Below, piece after piece: positions 30,586 to 41,079 of a stretch of 64,000 nucleotides of DNA (positions within the stretch are counted from its first letter, which is position 1; each line of letters opens with the position of its first letter). The translations under genes were made by a program, and so were the position numbers. A model generated the notes under the pieces. The model saw only the letters and a list, made by a program, of their open reading frames with translations. It searched no databases and was not told where the DNA came from. Source of the DNA: Pantoea dispersa (GTDB lineage Bacteria > Pseudomonadota > Gammaproteobacteria > Enterobacterales > Enterobacteriaceae). Location of the stretch: positions 186,001-250,000 of the forward strand of contig NZ_SCKT01000004.1 of assembly GCF_014155765.1 (NCBI RefSeq), written 5' to 3'.

Positions 30586-31242
30586 AAAATCAGCCGGCTG
30601 GCGAAACGTCATGCTGTTGCCAAACGCCGGATGGGTAATGGTCAGCGATTCGGCGTGCAGCTGCAGGCGTGGCGCCATGGCTAACGCCTCGGGATGGGCA
30701 TAGAAGCGATCGCCGAGAATCGGATGCCCCAGCGCCAGCAGATGCACGCGCAGCTGGTGTGAACGGCCGGTGATCGGCTTCAGCTGCACCCGCGCGCTGT
30801 TATCGGTGTCATACGCCAGCACCTGATACTCCGTCTGCGCCGGCTTACCCAGCTCCACACTCACCATCTGCTTCGGCCGGTTAGGCCAGTCGCAAATCAG
30901 CGGCAGATCGATCATGCCCTGTTCCGCCGCCGGATGTCCCCAGACGCGCGCCACGTACTGCTTCGCGGGCTCGCGCTCGCGAAACTGCCGCTTCAGCTCG
31001 CGCTCGGCCGCCTTGGTCAGCGCCACCACAATCACACCGCTGGTGGCCATATCGAGCCGGTGCACCGACTCCGCCTGCGGAAAATCAGGCTGGATGCGCG
31101 TCATCACGCTGTCCTTGTGCTCCTCAAGGCGGCCAGGCACCGACAGCAAACCGCTCGGCTTGTTAACCACCATGATGTGCTCGTCCTGATACAGAATATG
31201 CAGCCAGGGGTCGAGCGGCGGATTGTAGGGTTCCATCAGCAT
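30583..31242 (-). CDS. rluA: Dual-specificity rRNA/tRNA pseudouridine synthase RluA
   Basis: 219 residues. RluA converts U746 of 23S rRNA and U32 of several tRNAs to pseudouridine. The catalytic motif HRLDMATSG places Asp64 as in E. coli. Conserved blocks VVNKPSGLLSVPG, RVWGHP and PITGRSHQLRVH are present. The start at 31242 gives the same length as E. coli; 31236 (two codons later) is an alternative. It lies 21 bases downstream of the rapA stop on the same strand and is probably co-transcribed with it. Confidence 0.96.
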   Translation of the reverse strand: MLMEPYNPPLDPWLHILYQDEHIMVVNKPSGLLSVPGRLEEHKDSVMTRIQPDFPQAESVHRLDMATSGVIVVALTKAAERELKRQFREREPAKQYVARVWGHPAAEQGMIDLPLICDWPNRPKQMVSVELGKPAQTEYQVLAYDTDNSARVQLKPITGRSHQLRVHLLALGHPILGDRFYAHPEALAMAPRLQLHAESLTITHPAFGNSMTFRQPADF

Positions 31243-31263
31243 GATTCAGCGCGGCCTCAGCGA

Positions 31264-34170
31264 TTATTGGTGTGTCACAACGATCAGACGCAGCGCATCC
31301 AGCCGCCAGCCGGCCTCACCGAGGCTGGCCAGCACCTGCTCGCGGTTGCTCTCCAGCGCATCAACCTCATCATCACGGATGTTGGGGTTGACCGCTTTCA
31401 GCGCTTCAAGGCGCGACAGCTCGGCGCTCAGCTTCTCATCGGCTTCGGCTTTGGCCGCCGCAATCAGCGCCTGCGCTTCCGGCACGATGACTTTTTCCGC
31501 CTGCGTCAGGATGTGATGCACATCCTGCTGCACCGCGTTCACCAGCTTGCTGCCGGTATGGCGATTGACTGCGTTGAGCTGACGGTTAAAGCTTTCGAAC
31601 TCCACCTTGCCGGCGAGATTATTTCCGGCGCGATCCATCAGCAGGCGGACCGGCGTGGGCGGCAGGAAGCGGGTAAGCTGCAGGTGCTTCGGCGCCTGTG
31701 CTTCGACCACATAGATCATCTCTACCAGCAGCGTGCCGACCGGCAGCGCCTTGTTCTTCAGCAGCGACAGCGCACAGCTGCCGGTATCGCCGGAGAGAAT
31801 CAGGTCGAGGCCGTTGCGAATCAGCGGATGTTCCCAGGTAATGAACTGGGTATCTTCGCGTGACAGCGCCTGGTTACGATTAAAGGTTACGGTGCAGCCA
31901 TCTTCCGGCAGGCCGGGGAAATCCGGCACCAGCATGTGGTCCGACGGCGTCAGGACGATCAGGTTATCGCTGCGATCTTCCTGGTTGATACCGACGATAT
32001 CAAACAGGTTGAGCGCAAAGTTCACCAGCTCGGTGTCGTTATCCTGCTCGCCGATGGCATCGGCCAGCGCCTGCGCGGCTTCGCCACCGTTCGAGTTCAG
32101 CTCCAGCAGGCGGTCGCGCCCCTGCTCCAGCTGCGCCTTCAGGGTGTCATGCTGTTTGCGGCTCTGGGCGATAAAGTCGTCCAGCCCCTGCGGATTGTCC
32201 GGTGCGGCCAGATACTCAATCAGCTGCGGGTAGGCGCTGTCGTAGATGGTGCGGCCGGTCGGGCAGGTGTGCTCAAATGCGTCCAGCCCTTCGTGATACC
32301 AGCGCAGCAGCACTGCCTGGGCGGTTTTCTCCAGCCACGGCACCAGAATCTGGATGTCATGCAGCTGGCCGATACGATCGAGACGGCCGATACGCTGCTC
32401 GAGCAGATCCGGGTTAAACGGTAAATCGAACATCACCAGCCGGCTGGCGAACTGGAAGTTACGCCCTTCCGAGCCGATCTCCGAACACAGCAGCACCTGG
32501 GCGCCATCTTCCTGCGAAGCGAAGAAGGCGGCCGCGCGGTCGCGTTCGATAATTGATAGCCCTTCATGGAACACCGCGGCGCGGATGCCTTCGCGCTCGC
32601 GCAGCACCTGCTCCAGCTGCAGCGCAGTGGCGGCTTTGGCGCAAATCACCAGCACTTTCTCTTTACGGTTGCTGGTGAGGTAGCCCATCAGCCACTCAAC
32701 GCGCGGGTCGAAGTTCCACCAGGTGCCGCTGTCGCCTTCAAATTCCTGATAAATCTGCTCGGGATACAGCATGTCGCGCGCGCGCTCTTCCGCCGTTTTG
32801 CGCGCCGCCATAATGCCGGAGACTTTAATCGCCGTCTGATACTGCGCCGGCAGCGGCAGGCGAATCTGATGCAGTTCGCGTTTCGGGAAACCCTTCACGC
32901 CGTTACGCGTGTTACGGAACAGCACGCGGCTGGTGCCGTGGCGATCCATCAGCATCGAAATCAGCTCTTTGCGCGCGTCGTCTTTGCCGTCGCGATCGCT
33001 GTTCGCCACCTGCAGCAGCGGCTCGATGTCCTGCTCGCCGACCAGGTCGTTGATCAGGTTCATCTCCTCTTTGGTGATGGCGTGATCGGCAAGCAGCGTA
33101 CTGACGGCGTCAGCCACCGGGCGGTAGTGCTGCTGTTCGGCCACGAACTGCGCGAAATCGTGGAAACGATTCGGGTCCAGCAGACGCAGACGGGCAAAGT
33201 GGCTCTCCATGCCGAGCTGTTCCGGCGTCGCGGTCAGCAGCAGCACGCCGGCGGTCTTTTCCGCCAGCTGTTCGATAACCTGATATTCGCGGCTCGGCGC
33301 GGCTTCGCTCCACGCCAGATGGTGCGCTTCGTCGACCACCAGCAGATCCCAGTCAGCTTCGGCCAGCAGCTCCAGCCGCTGTTTGTTGCGGCGGACAAAA
33401 TCCAGCGAGCAGATAATCAGCTGCTCGGTATCAAATGGGTTGTCGCTGTCGTGCTGCGCTTCGGTGTAGCGATCGTCGTCAAACAGGGCAAAGCGCAGGT
33501 TGAAGCGGCGCAGCATTTCCACCAGCCACTGGTGCTGCAGGGTTTCCGGCACCACGATCAGCACGCGCTCGGCGCGTCCGGCCAGCAGCTGCTGCTGGAT
33601 AATCATCCCGGCTTCAATGGTTTTACCGAGGCCGACTTCATCGGCCAGCAGCACGCGCGGCGCATGACGGCGACCGACGTCATGCGCGATGTGCAGCTGG
33701 TGCGGAATCAGGTTGGTGCGCATGCCGCGCAGGCCGCTGATCGGCAGGCGATACTGTTCGCTCTGGTATTTGCGTGCGCGGAAGCGCAGGGCGAAGCGAT
33801 CCATGCGGTCCAGCTGGCCGGCAAACAGGCGATCCTGTGGCTTGCTGAACACCAGTTTGCTGTCGAGCATCACTTCGCGCAGCACCACGTTGCTTTCGTC
33901 GGTATCAAGACGCGTGCCGATGTAAGTCACTAAATCGTTTTCGTTGCGGACTTCATCAACCTGCATCTGCCAGCCTTCGTGGCTGGTGACGGTATCACCC
34001 GGATTAAAAATCACGCGGGTGACCGGAGAATCATTACGGGCATAGAGGCGGTTTTCGCCGGTGGCGGGAAACATCAGTGTGACCATGCGCGTATCCAGCG
34101 CCACGACTGTCCCCAGTCCCAGCTCACTTTCCGTATCACTAATCCAGCGTTGACCCAGTGTAAAAACCAT
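31264..34170 (-). CDS. rapA: RNA polymerase-associated ATPase RapA (HepA)
   Basis: 968 residues, the E. coli length. A Swi2/Snf2-family ATPase that binds RNA polymerase core and recycles it after termination, especially at high salt. The N-terminal Tudor-like domains (about 1-105) are followed by the helicase lobes: Walker A region [18 protein letters not shown] box [12 protein letters not shown], and the second lobe with [14 protein letters not shown] and [11 protein letters not shown]. The C-terminal spacer and Rpb5-like regions reach the conserved end RLIVVTHQ. It lies downstream of polB on the same strand after a 151-base gap. Confidence 0.97.
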   Translation of the reverse strand: MVFTLGQRWISDTESELGLGTVVALDTRMVTLMFPATGENRLYARNDSPVTRVIFNPGDTVTSHEGWQMQVDEVRNENDLVTYIGTRLDTDESNVVLREVMLDSKLVFSKPQDRLFAGQLDRMDRFALRFRARKYQSEQYRLPISGLRGMRTNLIPHQLHIAHDVGRRHAPRVLLADEVGLGKTIEAGMIIQQQLLAGRAERVLIVVPETLQHQWLVEMLRRFNLRFALFDDDRYTEAQHDSDNPFDTEQLIICSLDFVRRNKQRLELLAEADWDLLVVDEAHHLAWSEAAPSREYQVIEQLAEKTAGVLLLTATPEQLGMESHFARLRLLDPNRFHDFAQFVAEQQHYRPVADAVSTLLADHAITKEEMNLINDLVGEQDIEPLLQVANSDRDGKDDARKELISMLMDRHGTSRVLFRNTRNGVKGFPKRELHQIRLPLPAQYQTAIKVSGIMAARKTAEERARDMLYPEQIYQEFEGDSGTWWNFDPRVEWLMGYLTSNRKEKVLVICAKAATALQLEQVLREREGIRAAVFHEGLSIIERDRAAAFFASQEDGAQVLLCSEIGSEGRNFQFASRLVMFDLPFNPDLLEQRIGRLDRIGQLHDIQILVPWLEKTAQAVLLRWYHEGLDAFEHTCPTGRTIYDSAYPQLIEYLAAPDNPQGLDDFIAQSRKQHDTLKAQLEQGRDRLLELNSNGGEAAQALADAIGEQDNDTELVNFALNLFDIVGINQEDRSDNLIVLTPSDHMLVPDFPGLPEDGCTVTFNRNQALSREDTQFITWEHPLIRNGLDLILSGDTGSCALSLLKNKALPVGTLLVEMIYVVEAQAPKHLQLTRFLPPTPVRLLMDRAGNNLAGKVEFESFNRQLNAVNRHTGSKLVNAVQQDVHHILTQAEKVIVPEAQALIAAAKAEADEKLSAELSRLEALKAVNPNIRDDEVDALESNREQVLASLGEAGWRLDALRLIVVTHQ

Positions 34171-34321
34171 ATATTTTTTGCTCGATTCTCTAAAAGATAG
34201 AAAGACGTTCGCCTGCTCTCAGACAATACCCCACCGCCAGACAGTTATCTGGTCAGCTGGTGCACGCGGTGAGAATCAGGAAGGGCGCTATGGTACTGGA
34301 TGGCAGGGCATTCGTCACCTG

Positions 34322-36682
34322 TCAAAAAAGCCCCAGTTGCCCGGTGATCAGTGTAGCAAAGTCATCACCGACAAACGGTAAAATCCCCTCGGCGATCGGC
34401 TGTAGCTGTTTGCTGACGTAGTGATCGTAATCCAGCGGCGTGCTGCGCGCTTCCAGCGGCTCCGGCCCGGCGGTGGCCATCACGTAGCGGATTGATCCGC
34501 CGTTCTGATACTGCAGCGGACGCTGCAGTTTACGGTTATGTTCATCGGCGAGGCGCGCGGCACGCACGTGGGGTGGCACGTTGCGTTCGTAATCTTTCAG
34601 CGGCCGGCGCAGGCGCTTTTTATACACCAGCAGATCGTCCAGCTCGCCGGCCAGCAGCTGTGCCACCGTGTCGCGAATGTAGTCCTGCCAGGGTTCACCG
34701 CGGAAGATGCGGCCATACAGCGTCTGCTGGAACTGCTGCGCCAGCGGCGTCCAGTCGGTGCGCACCGATTCCAGTCCCTTAAACACCAGCCGCTCGTCGC
34801 CGTCGCGGCGAATCAGTCCGGCATAGCGCTTTTTACTGCCCTGTTCGGCGCCGCGTATGGTTGGCATCAGGAAGCGGCTGAAGTGGGTTTCATACTCCAG
34901 CTCCAGCGCGCTGTCGAGACCGTAAGTCTGCTGCAGATGCTGTTGCCACCAACGATTGACGTGCCCGGCCAGCCGCTGGCCGATCGCGGCGGCATCGGCT
35001 TCGCTGTGGGCGCTTTTCAGCCAGACAAAAGTAGAATCGGTGTCACCGTAGATCACGTCAAAACCTTCGGCTTCAATCAGCTCACGCGTTTGCTGCATGA
35101 TGGCGTGACCGCGCAGGGTGATCGACGAGGCGAGGCGCGGATCGAAAAAGCGACAGGCGCTGGTGCCAAGTACGCCATAAAAAGCATTCATGATGATCTT
35201 CAGCGCCTGCGACAGCGGCTGGTTGCCGTCACGTTTGGCGGCCTCGCGCCCCTGCCAGATCTGCCCGACAATCGCCGGTAAACAGTGGGTGCGGCGCGAA
35301 AAGCGCGCGTGGCGAAAACCGGGAACCGAATCGGCGTCATCCGGATGCGCCAGGCCTTCGACCAGCCCGATCGGATCAATCAGAAAGGTACGGATGATCG
35401 ACGGATAGAGGCTTTTATAATCCAGCACCAGCACCGAATCATACAGTCCGGGGCGCGAATCCATCACGTAGCCGCCAGGGCTGGCTTCCGGTGCCACTTC
35501 GCCGAGATTGGGCGCGACAAAGCCGGCGCGGTGCATTCGCGGAATATACAGGTGGCTGAACGCCGCCACCGATCCGCCGTGGCGATCCACCGCCAGGCCA
35601 TTGACGGTGGCGCGCTCCAGCAAAAACGGCATGATGGCGGTGTGCTGGAAAATACGCGTAACCAGCTCACAATCCTTCAGGTTGTAGGTGGCCAGCGCCG
35701 GTTTGTCGTGGGCAAAGCGCCAGTTGATCTCTTCCATGCGCTGCCACGGATTGTTGATGGCTTTGCCTTCGCCCAGCAGCTCGCGCGACACCGCTTCCAG
35801 GCTGAATGAGGCGAAGTCCCAGAACGCCGATTTCAGCGCCTCGATACCGTCAATCACCAGCCGGCCGCTGGCCTGAGCGAAGAACACGCCGGGCTTAAAG
35901 CCGTGCTCGCGCCACTCCAGCGGCTGCTGCTGACGGCCAAGACGCAGCGGAATACCGTAGCGGTCGGCATGTTTTTGCAGCACGCGCAGGTCGAACTGCA
36001 CCACGTTCCAGCCGATGATGACATCTGGATCGTGACGGGCGAACCAGGCGTTAAGCTGCTCCAGCAGCTGTGGCCGGCTGTCGAGGTAAATCAGTTCAAA
36101 ATCCAGCTGGCTGGCATCACCGTTCGGCGGGCCGAGCATATACACCTGGCGCTGGCCGCAGCCCTCCAGCCCGATGCAGTACAGCTCGCCGTGCTCGGTG
36201 GTTTCGATGTCGAGCGACACCCATTTCAGCTGCGGACGGTAATCGGGATGCGGCTTGAGGCGCGCGTTGACGAGGCTGTCGCCGCGCGGCTCGCCGCTGA
36301 ACCACACCGGTGCCGTGATAAAGCGCTCCATCAGGTAGCGTTCCGGCGGGCGGATATCTGCTTCATACACCGCAATGCCGTTTTCACGCAGGCGTTTTTC
36401 GATGCTTTGCAACTGCCGGTGGCTGCGGCAATAGAGTCCCAGCACCGGTCGGCGCCGGAAATCTTTCAGATTCAGCGGTTGCAGGCGCGTATGGCGCTCG
36501 TCGCGAATCAGCGCTTCGGTTTGCGCCTGGAACTCCCGGGGAATAAACGCCACTGACTCCTGCGCAGGCAGCACCAGGCGCTGCGGGCCCTGGTCGGTGG
36601 CCAGCCACAGCACCACTTCGCTGCCGGTCGGGGTATCCCGCCAGTGGCGAGTCAGCAAAAATCCTGCGCGCGGTTCGGTCAC
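34322..36682 (-). CDS. polB: DNA polymerase II
   Basis: 786 residues (E. coli 783). Family B repair polymerase with a proofreading domain; in E. coli it is SOS-induced and helps restart forks and bypass lesions. The exonuclease motif DIETT is at about 160; polymerase motifs [10 protein letters not shown] (region II) and [10 protein letters not shown] (region I) are intact. The start is taken as GTG 36682, behind GGAG and aligned with the family; the in-frame ATG at 36706 has no ribosome binding site and would fall at or before the predicted RNA start. Confidence 0.95.
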   Translation of the reverse strand: MTEPRAGFLLTRHWRDTPTGSEVVLWLATDQGPQRLVLPAQESVAFIPREFQAQTEALIRDERHTRLQPLNLKDFRRRPVLGLYCRSHRQLQSIEKRLRENGIAVYEADIRPPERYLMERFITAPVWFSGEPRGDSLVNARLKPHPDYRPQLKWVSLDIETTEHGELYCIGLEGCGQRQVYMLGPPNGDASQLDFELIYLDSRPQLLEQLNAWFARHDPDVIIGWNVVQFDLRVLQKHADRYGIPLRLGRQQQPLEWREHGFKPGVFFAQASGRLVIDGIEALKSAFWDFASFSLEAVSRELLGEGKAINNPWQRMEEINWRFAHDKPALATYNLKDCELVTRIFQHTAIMPFLLERATVNGLAVDRHGGSVAAFSHLYIPRMHRAGFVAPNLGEVAPEASPGGYVMDSRPGLYDSVLVLDYKSLYPSIIRTFLIDPIGLVEGLAHPDDADSVPGFRHARFSRRTHCLPAIVGQIWQGREAAKRDGNQPLSQALKIIMNAFYGVLGTSACRFFDPRLASSITLRGHAIMQQTRELIEAEGFDVIYGDTDSTFVWLKSAHSEADAAAIGQRLAGHVNRWWQQHLQQTYGLDSALELEYETHFSRFLMPTIRGAEQGSKKRYAGLIRRDGDERLVFKGLESVRTDWTPLAQQFQQTLYGRIFRGEPWQDYIRDTVAQLLAGELDDLLVYKKRLRRPLKDYERNVPPHVRAARLADEHNRKLQRPLQYQNGGSIRYVMATAGPEPLEARSTPLDYDHYVSKQLQPIAEGILPFVGDDFATLITGQLGLF

Positions 36683-36709
36683 GTTAACTCCGGAGAATGA
36701 ATTCATTTC

Positions 36710-36735
36710 AGTATATCATGGATGTTTATACAGTG
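36710..36735 (-). promoter_or_regulatory. polB promoter -10 and degenerate LexA box
   Basis: On the minus strand a TATACT -10 element (36715-36710) lies directly after a 20-base sequence (36735-36716) that matches the LexA palindrome at 14 of 20 positions, including an intact CTGT half and a weak second half. E. coli polB is LexA-controlled from a comparable place. The weak half-site suggests loose repression, if any. Confidence 0.5.
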
Positions 36736-36850
36736 TACTGCGGTGGTGCCGTCATCCGCGCGGCGCGGGCGTGCGGCAGCGCGGGGAATTGCTTGACGCT
36801 GTGGGGCTGTCTCAGGACAATCCAGCCTCTATATTCCGCAGAGGATAGTT

Positions 36851-37615
36851 ATGGAAGCCTGGATCCAACACCTGTTTACGCAATCGCTGGAGTACGCGCT
36901 GATTGCCGTGGCGCTGGTGACCTTTCTTGAGTCGCTGGCGTTTGTCGGCCTGCTGCTGCCGGGCACGGTCCTGATGGCCAGCCTCGGCGCGCTGGTGGGC
37001 AGCGGACAAATCGGGCTCTATCCGGCGTGGGCCGCCGGGCTGGCCGGCTGTCTGATTGGCGACTGGGTGTCGTACGGCATTGGCTGGAAATTCCAGGGAC
37101 CGCTGCACCGCTGGAAATACCTGCAAAAATACAAAGGGCTGCTGGATAAAACCGAGCATGCGCTGCATCAGCACAGCATGTTCACCATCCTCGTGGGGCG
37201 CTTTGTCGGACCGACGCGTCCGCTGATTCCGCTGGCGGCCGGCATGCTGGAGCTGCCGGTGCGTAAATTCCTGCCGCCGAACATTATCGGCTGCATCCTG
37301 TGGCCGCCGGCCTACCTGATGCCGGGCATTCTGGCGGGCGTGGCGATCGACGTGCCGCAGGCGGCGCAGGGCGACAGCTTCAAATGGCTGCTGCTGGCGG
37401 TGGCACTGCTGCTGTGGATCGGCGGCTGGCTGCTGTGGCGCTGGTGGCGCAGCGGCAAAAGCGTCGACTGGGCCACGCCTTATCTGCCACTGGCGCGGCT
37501 GCGCTGGCTGGCACCGCTGATGGCGCTCATCGGCGTGGGTGCCTTTATTGCGCTATTGTTCCACCCGATGATGCCGATTTTCCTGCAGCTGCTGTGGAAA
37601 GTGTTCTTCGCTTAA
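36851..37615 (+). CDS. yabI: DedA-family membrane protein YabI
   Basis: 254 residues, as in E. coli. DedA (SNARE-associated/VTT) proteins are inner-membrane proteins now linked to undecaprenyl-phosphate or phospholipid flipping. The family signature region EXXXXXXPXPGE-like is present as [14 protein letters not shown], then [14 protein letters not shown] and the conserved [17 protein letters not shown] segment. Four to six hydrophobic segments are visible. A GAGGA ribosome binding site precedes the ATG. It is divergent from polB, without the araBADC genes that separate them in E. coli, and its stop overlaps that of thiQ. Confidence 0.94.
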   Translation: MEAWIQHLFTQSLEYALIAVALVTFLESLAFVGLLLPGTVLMASLGALVGSGQIGLYPAWAAGLAGCLIGDWVSYGIGWKFQGPLHRWKYLQKYKGLLDKTEHALHQHSMFTILVGRFVGPTRPLIPLAAGMLELPVRKFLPPNIIGCILWPPAYLMPGILAGVAIDVPQAAQGDSFKWLLLAVALLLWIGGWLLWRWWRSGKSVDWATPYLPLARLRWLAPLMALIGVGAFIALLFHPMMPIFLQLLWKVFFA

Positions 37616-38313
37616 CGCGGCTGGACGCCAAGGATGGCGGCCGCCGGGCTTTCACCGCGCAGCAGGCTGGCGGTGCTGCCATCCCAGTACACCCGACCGT
37701 CAACAATCACCAGGCTGCGTGACGCAATCTGCTGCGCATCCTCCAGACTGTGCGACACCATCAGCAGTGTGATAGTGCGCGCCTCGCACACCGCGCGCAC
37801 CAGCTGCAGCATCTCGCTGCGCAGCGCCGGATCGAGTGCCGAAAACGGTTCATCCAGCAGCAGTACCGGCTGATTACGCAGCAGGCAGCGCGCCAGCGCC
37901 ACGCGCTGGCGCTGACCGCCGGAGAGCTGGCCGGGCAGACGCGTCAGCATCGATTCCAGCCCGGTTTGCTCCGCAATCTGCTGTACCTGCTGCTGCTGTT
38001 CGCGCGTCAGCTTCAGGCCGGGATGCAGGCCCAGCCCCAGATTTTGCTGCACCGTCAGGTGCGGAAACAGATTGTTCTCCTGAAACAGCATCGATACCGG
38101 TCGCGCGGAAGGCACGCTGCGGGTATGGTCGACGCCATCGATCAGCAGGCTGCCCTGACTCACCGGCAGAAAGCCGCCGAGCAGGCTCAGCAGGGTACTT
38201 TTGCCCGCGCCGCTCGGGCCGAGAATGGCGAGACGTTCACCGGCCTGTGCGCTAAAGCTGAAGCGCATCGGCAGATGCTGGTAGAGATAAGTAAGGTTAT
38301 TCAGTGTCAGCAT
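37612..38313 (-). CDS. thiQ: Thiamine ABC transporter ATP-binding protein
   Basis: 233 residues. ATPase of the ThiBPQ importer for thiamine, TMP and TPP. Walker [10 protein letters not shown] is at 32-40, the Q-loop is near [12 protein letters not shown], the signature is [15 protein letters not shown], and Walker B is [12 protein letters not shown]. The start overlaps the end of thiP by 17 bases. Its stop codon overlaps the yabI stop on the other strand, leaving no room for a separate terminator. Confidence 0.96.
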   Translation of the reverse strand: MLTLNNLTYLYQHLPMRFSFSAQAGERLAILGPSGAGKSTLLSLLGGFLPVSQGSLLIDGVDHTRSVPSARPVSMLFQENNLFPHLTVQQNLGLGLHPGLKLTREQQQQVQQIAEQTGLESMLTRLPGQLSGGQRQRVALARCLLRNQPVLLLDEPFSALDPALRSEMLQLVRAVCEARTITLLMVSHSLEDAQQIASRSLVIVDGRVYWDGSTASLLRGESPAAAILGVQPR

Positions 38314-39907
38314 GGCGACCCGGTAATTTTTCCATCAGCGTAAACAGCAGCAGGCATAACAGCAGCAGTAGCAGCGCGGTCACCGCGCCATCGGCACCGC
38401 GATAGGCGCCAATCTGCTGGAATAGATAAAACGGCAGGGTGCGGAAATCGGCGCTGCCGAACAGCGCCACCACGCCGAAATCCCCAATCGACAGCACGCA
38501 GGCAAAGGCCAGCGCCTGTGCCAGCGGACGTTTCAGCGCCCGCAGTTCAATCAGCCGCAGGCGAGTAAACCCACTGATGCCCAGCGAGGCGCACAGCTGA
38601 GCGTAGCGCGCGCTGAGATCGCGCATCGGATTTTCCAGCACTTTCATGGCGTAGGGGATGGCGATCAGCGCGTTGGTGAAGATCACCAGCGCATCGGCAC
38701 GCTGCGGCAGGCCAACGGTGGCGTTGAACAGCAGAAAGAACCCGCTTGCCAGCACGATGCCCGGCATCGCCAGAATCAGCATTCCGCTGAGTTCCATGGC
38801 CTGCGCGGCGAAGCGCTGCTGACGCTGGCGCAGTTCGCGACTGCTCCACAGCAGCATCATGGTCAGCAGCACGCACAGCACACCGGCACCGAGTGCGATA
38901 CGCAGCGACGTCCATGTGGCCTGCCATAGCGCGGGCTGTTGCAGCGCGCCGGCAATGCCGCCGCGTAAGCCGTCGACCAGCACCGCCGCCAGCGGTGGCA
39001 GCAGTAACAGCAGCGCCAGCGTAATCAGCAGCGTATCCGCGACGCGTGCGTGCCAGGAATCCTGCGGATCGCGCCAGCCGCGCACCGTCTGGCTACCGGC
39101 CGGAATCGCTTTACTGAAGCGCTGGCTGAGCAGCACCAGCAGCAGACAGCAGCCGAGCTGCAACAATGCCAGCAGCGCGGCGCGGCCGGGATCGTAATCA
39201 AAGCTAAGCGCCTGATAAATGGCCAGCTCCAGCGTGGTAGCCTGCGGACCGCCGCCCAGTGCCAGCACGGTGGCAAAACTGGCGAAGCACAGCATAAAGA
39301 TCAGCGCCGCCGTTGGCAGCAGCGGACGGCGCAGCCACGGCCACTCCAGCAGGCGAAACAGCGACCAGCCGCGCAGACCGAGCTGCGCCGCCAGCTGGCG
39401 CTGCTCGCCGGGAATGCTCTCCAGCGCCTGCAGCAGCATGCGCGTTGCCAGCGGCAGATTAAAGAACACGTGCGCCAGCAAAATGCCCTGCAGGCCGTAG
39501 GGCGAGAAGTGATAGTCGATACCGACTGTGGCACACAGCTGCGCCAGCCAGCCGCTGCGCCCATAGACGCTCAGCAGACCGAATACGGCGACCAGCACCG
39601 GCAGCACCAGCGTCATGGCGCACAGGCGCAGCAGCAGGGTGCGGCCGGTAAAGCGGCGGCGATAGAGCGCGCGGGCCAGCAGAATGGCCGGCAGCACCGA
39701 AAGCAGCGCTGACAGCAGCGCCTGCTCAAAGGAGAACGCCAGCACATGGTGCAGATAGCTATCGCTGAGCAGCGCGCGCCAGTCGGTGGCCGGCGCGGCG
39801 AGCAGCAGGGCACCGAGCGCCAGCAGCGCGACCGCACACAATAGCAGTGCGCTAAGCGCTCCGGGCAGCAGCCAGCCGGGCATCAGCGGCTGACGGCGTG
39901 CTGCCAC
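38297..39907 (-). CDS. thiP: Thiamine ABC transporter permease
   Basis: 536 residues, as in E. coli. A fused permease with two copies of the binding-protein-dependent transport domain and about twelve transmembrane helices; the EAA-type loops are at [20 protein letters not shown] and [20 protein letters not shown]. It forms the membrane channel for ThiB-delivered thiamine. The start is GTG 39907, which matches the family N-terminus ([15 protein letters not shown]); it overlaps thiB by 25 bases. Confidence 0.96.
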   Translation of the reverse strand: MAARRQPLMPGWLLPGALSALLLCAVALLALGALLLAAPATDWRALLSDSYLHHVLAFSFEQALLSALLSVLPAILLARALYRRRFTGRTLLLRLCAMTLVLPVLVAVFGLLSVYGRSGWLAQLCATVGIDYHFSPYGLQGILLAHVFFNLPLATRMLLQALESIPGEQRQLAAQLGLRGWSLFRLLEWPWLRRPLLPTAALIFMLCFASFATVLALGGGPQATTLELAIYQALSFDYDPGRAALLALLQLGCCLLLVLLSQRFSKAIPAGSQTVRGWRDPQDSWHARVADTLLITLALLLLLPPLAAVLVDGLRGGIAGALQQPALWQATWTSLRIALGAGVLCVLLTMMLLWSSRELRQRQQRFAAQAMELSGMLILAMPGIVLASGFFLLFNATVGLPQRADALVIFTNALIAIPYAMKVLENPMRDLSARYAQLCASLGISGFTRLRLIELRALKRPLAQALAFACVLSIGDFGVVALFGSADFRTLPFYLFQQIGAYRGADGAVTALLLLLLCLLLFTLMEKLPGRHADTE

Positions 39908-40869
39908 GCGCTAATCCACGCCGCGCGATGGTCAGCCACCTCTGTCGGGGTGTATTGCAGCGCATTCGCGGGCACCGGTAACGCCTGATAACCGGCGGGT
40001 AAATCGCTTTTAATTACCGGATACATCCAGTTGCCGGTGGGAATGGTGCGCTGAAACGCTGGCGACACCATAAACTGCATGAACTGCTGCGCCAGCTGCG
40101 GCTGTTTGCTGCTGGCGAGCTGCGCGCCCACTTCTACCTGCAGATAGTGACCTTCGCTGAACGGCGCGGCGGCGTAGTTATCCTTTTTCTCTTCAATGAT
40201 GTGGTAAGCCGGCGAGGTGGTGTAGCTCAGCACCAGATCGCTTTCGCCTTTGAGGAACAGACCATAAGCTTCGCTCCAGCCTTTGGTGACGGTCACGGTT
40301 TTGCTGGCCAGCTTCTGCCAGGCCGCCGGCGCTTCATCGCCGTACACTTTCTGCATCCACAGCAGCAGACCGAGCCCCGGCGTGCTGGTACGCGGATCTT
40401 CATAAATCACCCGCCATTTTTCCGGGCTTTCGATCAGCTCCTTCAGGCTGTGCGGCGGATTCTTCAGCTTGTTTTTGTCGTAAACGAACGCGAAGTAGCC
40501 GTAATCAAACGGGATAAAAGTGTCATTGTGCCAGCCGTCCGGCAGTTGTAGCCCGCGGGTATCTACCGTGCTTTTGCTGAACAGGCCGGTTTTTTCCGCC
40601 GCCTGTATCAGGTTATTGTCCAGCCCCAATACCACGTCGGCCTTGCTGTTCTTTCCTTCCATGCGCAGGCGATTAAGCAGCGATACGCCATCCTCCAGCG
40701 CCACATAGTTCAGCTCACAGCCGCACCGGGCCTCAAAGGCTTTTTTCACTGCCGGACCGGGGCCCCAGTCGGCGGCGAACGAGTCGTAGGTATACACGGT
40801 GAGGACGGGTTTGGCCGCCAGAGCCGGCGCAGCGATCAGCAGCAACAGGGGCAGAACTTTATTTAACAC
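39883..40869 (-). CDS. thiB: Thiamine-binding periplasmic protein
   Basis: 328 residues from GTG 40869, chosen because AAGGA lies seven bases upstream and the resulting signal peptide (LNKVLPLLLLIAAPALA) matches the family. A longer in-frame ATG (40932) would begin inside the riboswitch. The mature protein binds thiamine, TMP and TPP; conserved segments are LTVYTYDSFAADWGPGP, DVVLGLDNN, FDYGYFAFVYDK and LSYTTSPAYH. First gene of thiBPQ, controlled by the TPP riboswitch upstream. Confidence 0.96.
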   Translation of the reverse strand: MLNKVLPLLLLIAAPALAAKPVLTVYTYDSFAADWGPGPAVKKAFEARCGCELNYVALEDGVSLLNRLRMEGKNSKADVVLGLDNNLIQAAEKTGLFSKSTVDTRGLQLPDGWHNDTFIPFDYGYFAFVYDKNKLKNPPHSLKELIESPEKWRVIYEDPRTSTPGLGLLLWMQKVYGDEAPAAWQKLASKTVTVTKGWSEAYGLFLKGESDLVLSYTTSPAYHIIEEKKDNYAAAPFSEGHYLQVEVGAQLASSKQPQLAQQFMQFMVSPAFQRTIPTGNWMYPVIKSDLPAGYQALPVPANALQYTPTEVADHRAAWISAWQHAVSR

Positions 40870-40926
40870 TTTGCGTTCCTTAAGGAGAAGGTAAGGTTGC
40901 GTCGCAAAGGATCTGAGGGCGGAGCA

Positions 40927-41005
40927 TCTCAAATCCCTACGCCGGTACGAGCCGGATCAGGTTCGACGGGTCTCTCTCAGCCAGTTAACCGGCACCCCGT
41001 TGAGA
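40927..41005 (-). ncRNA. TPP riboswitch (THI element) of thiBPQ
   Basis: On the minus strand the closing stem TCTCAA/TTGAGA (41005-41000 with 40932-40927) encloses the conserved core: GGGGTGCC, GCTGAGA, ACCCG, GAACCTGATC and GTAGGGA. It sits about 58 bases before the thiB start, so TPP binding most likely blocks ribosome access, as in E. coli (whose equivalent leader is also known as SroA). A -10-like TAGAAT lies just upstream (41018-41013). Confidence 0.95.
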
Positions 41006-41079
41006 ACGACATATTCTAGACATTTACATGACAACGCGAAAGGTTCACCTGCCGGTCGTGTTGTCTGATGCTGCCCTTT

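Noticed and set aside
32566-33933. 455-codon open frame antisense to rapA
   Set aside because: Gln-, His- and Ala-rich shadow of rapA; no start signal or recognisable domain.
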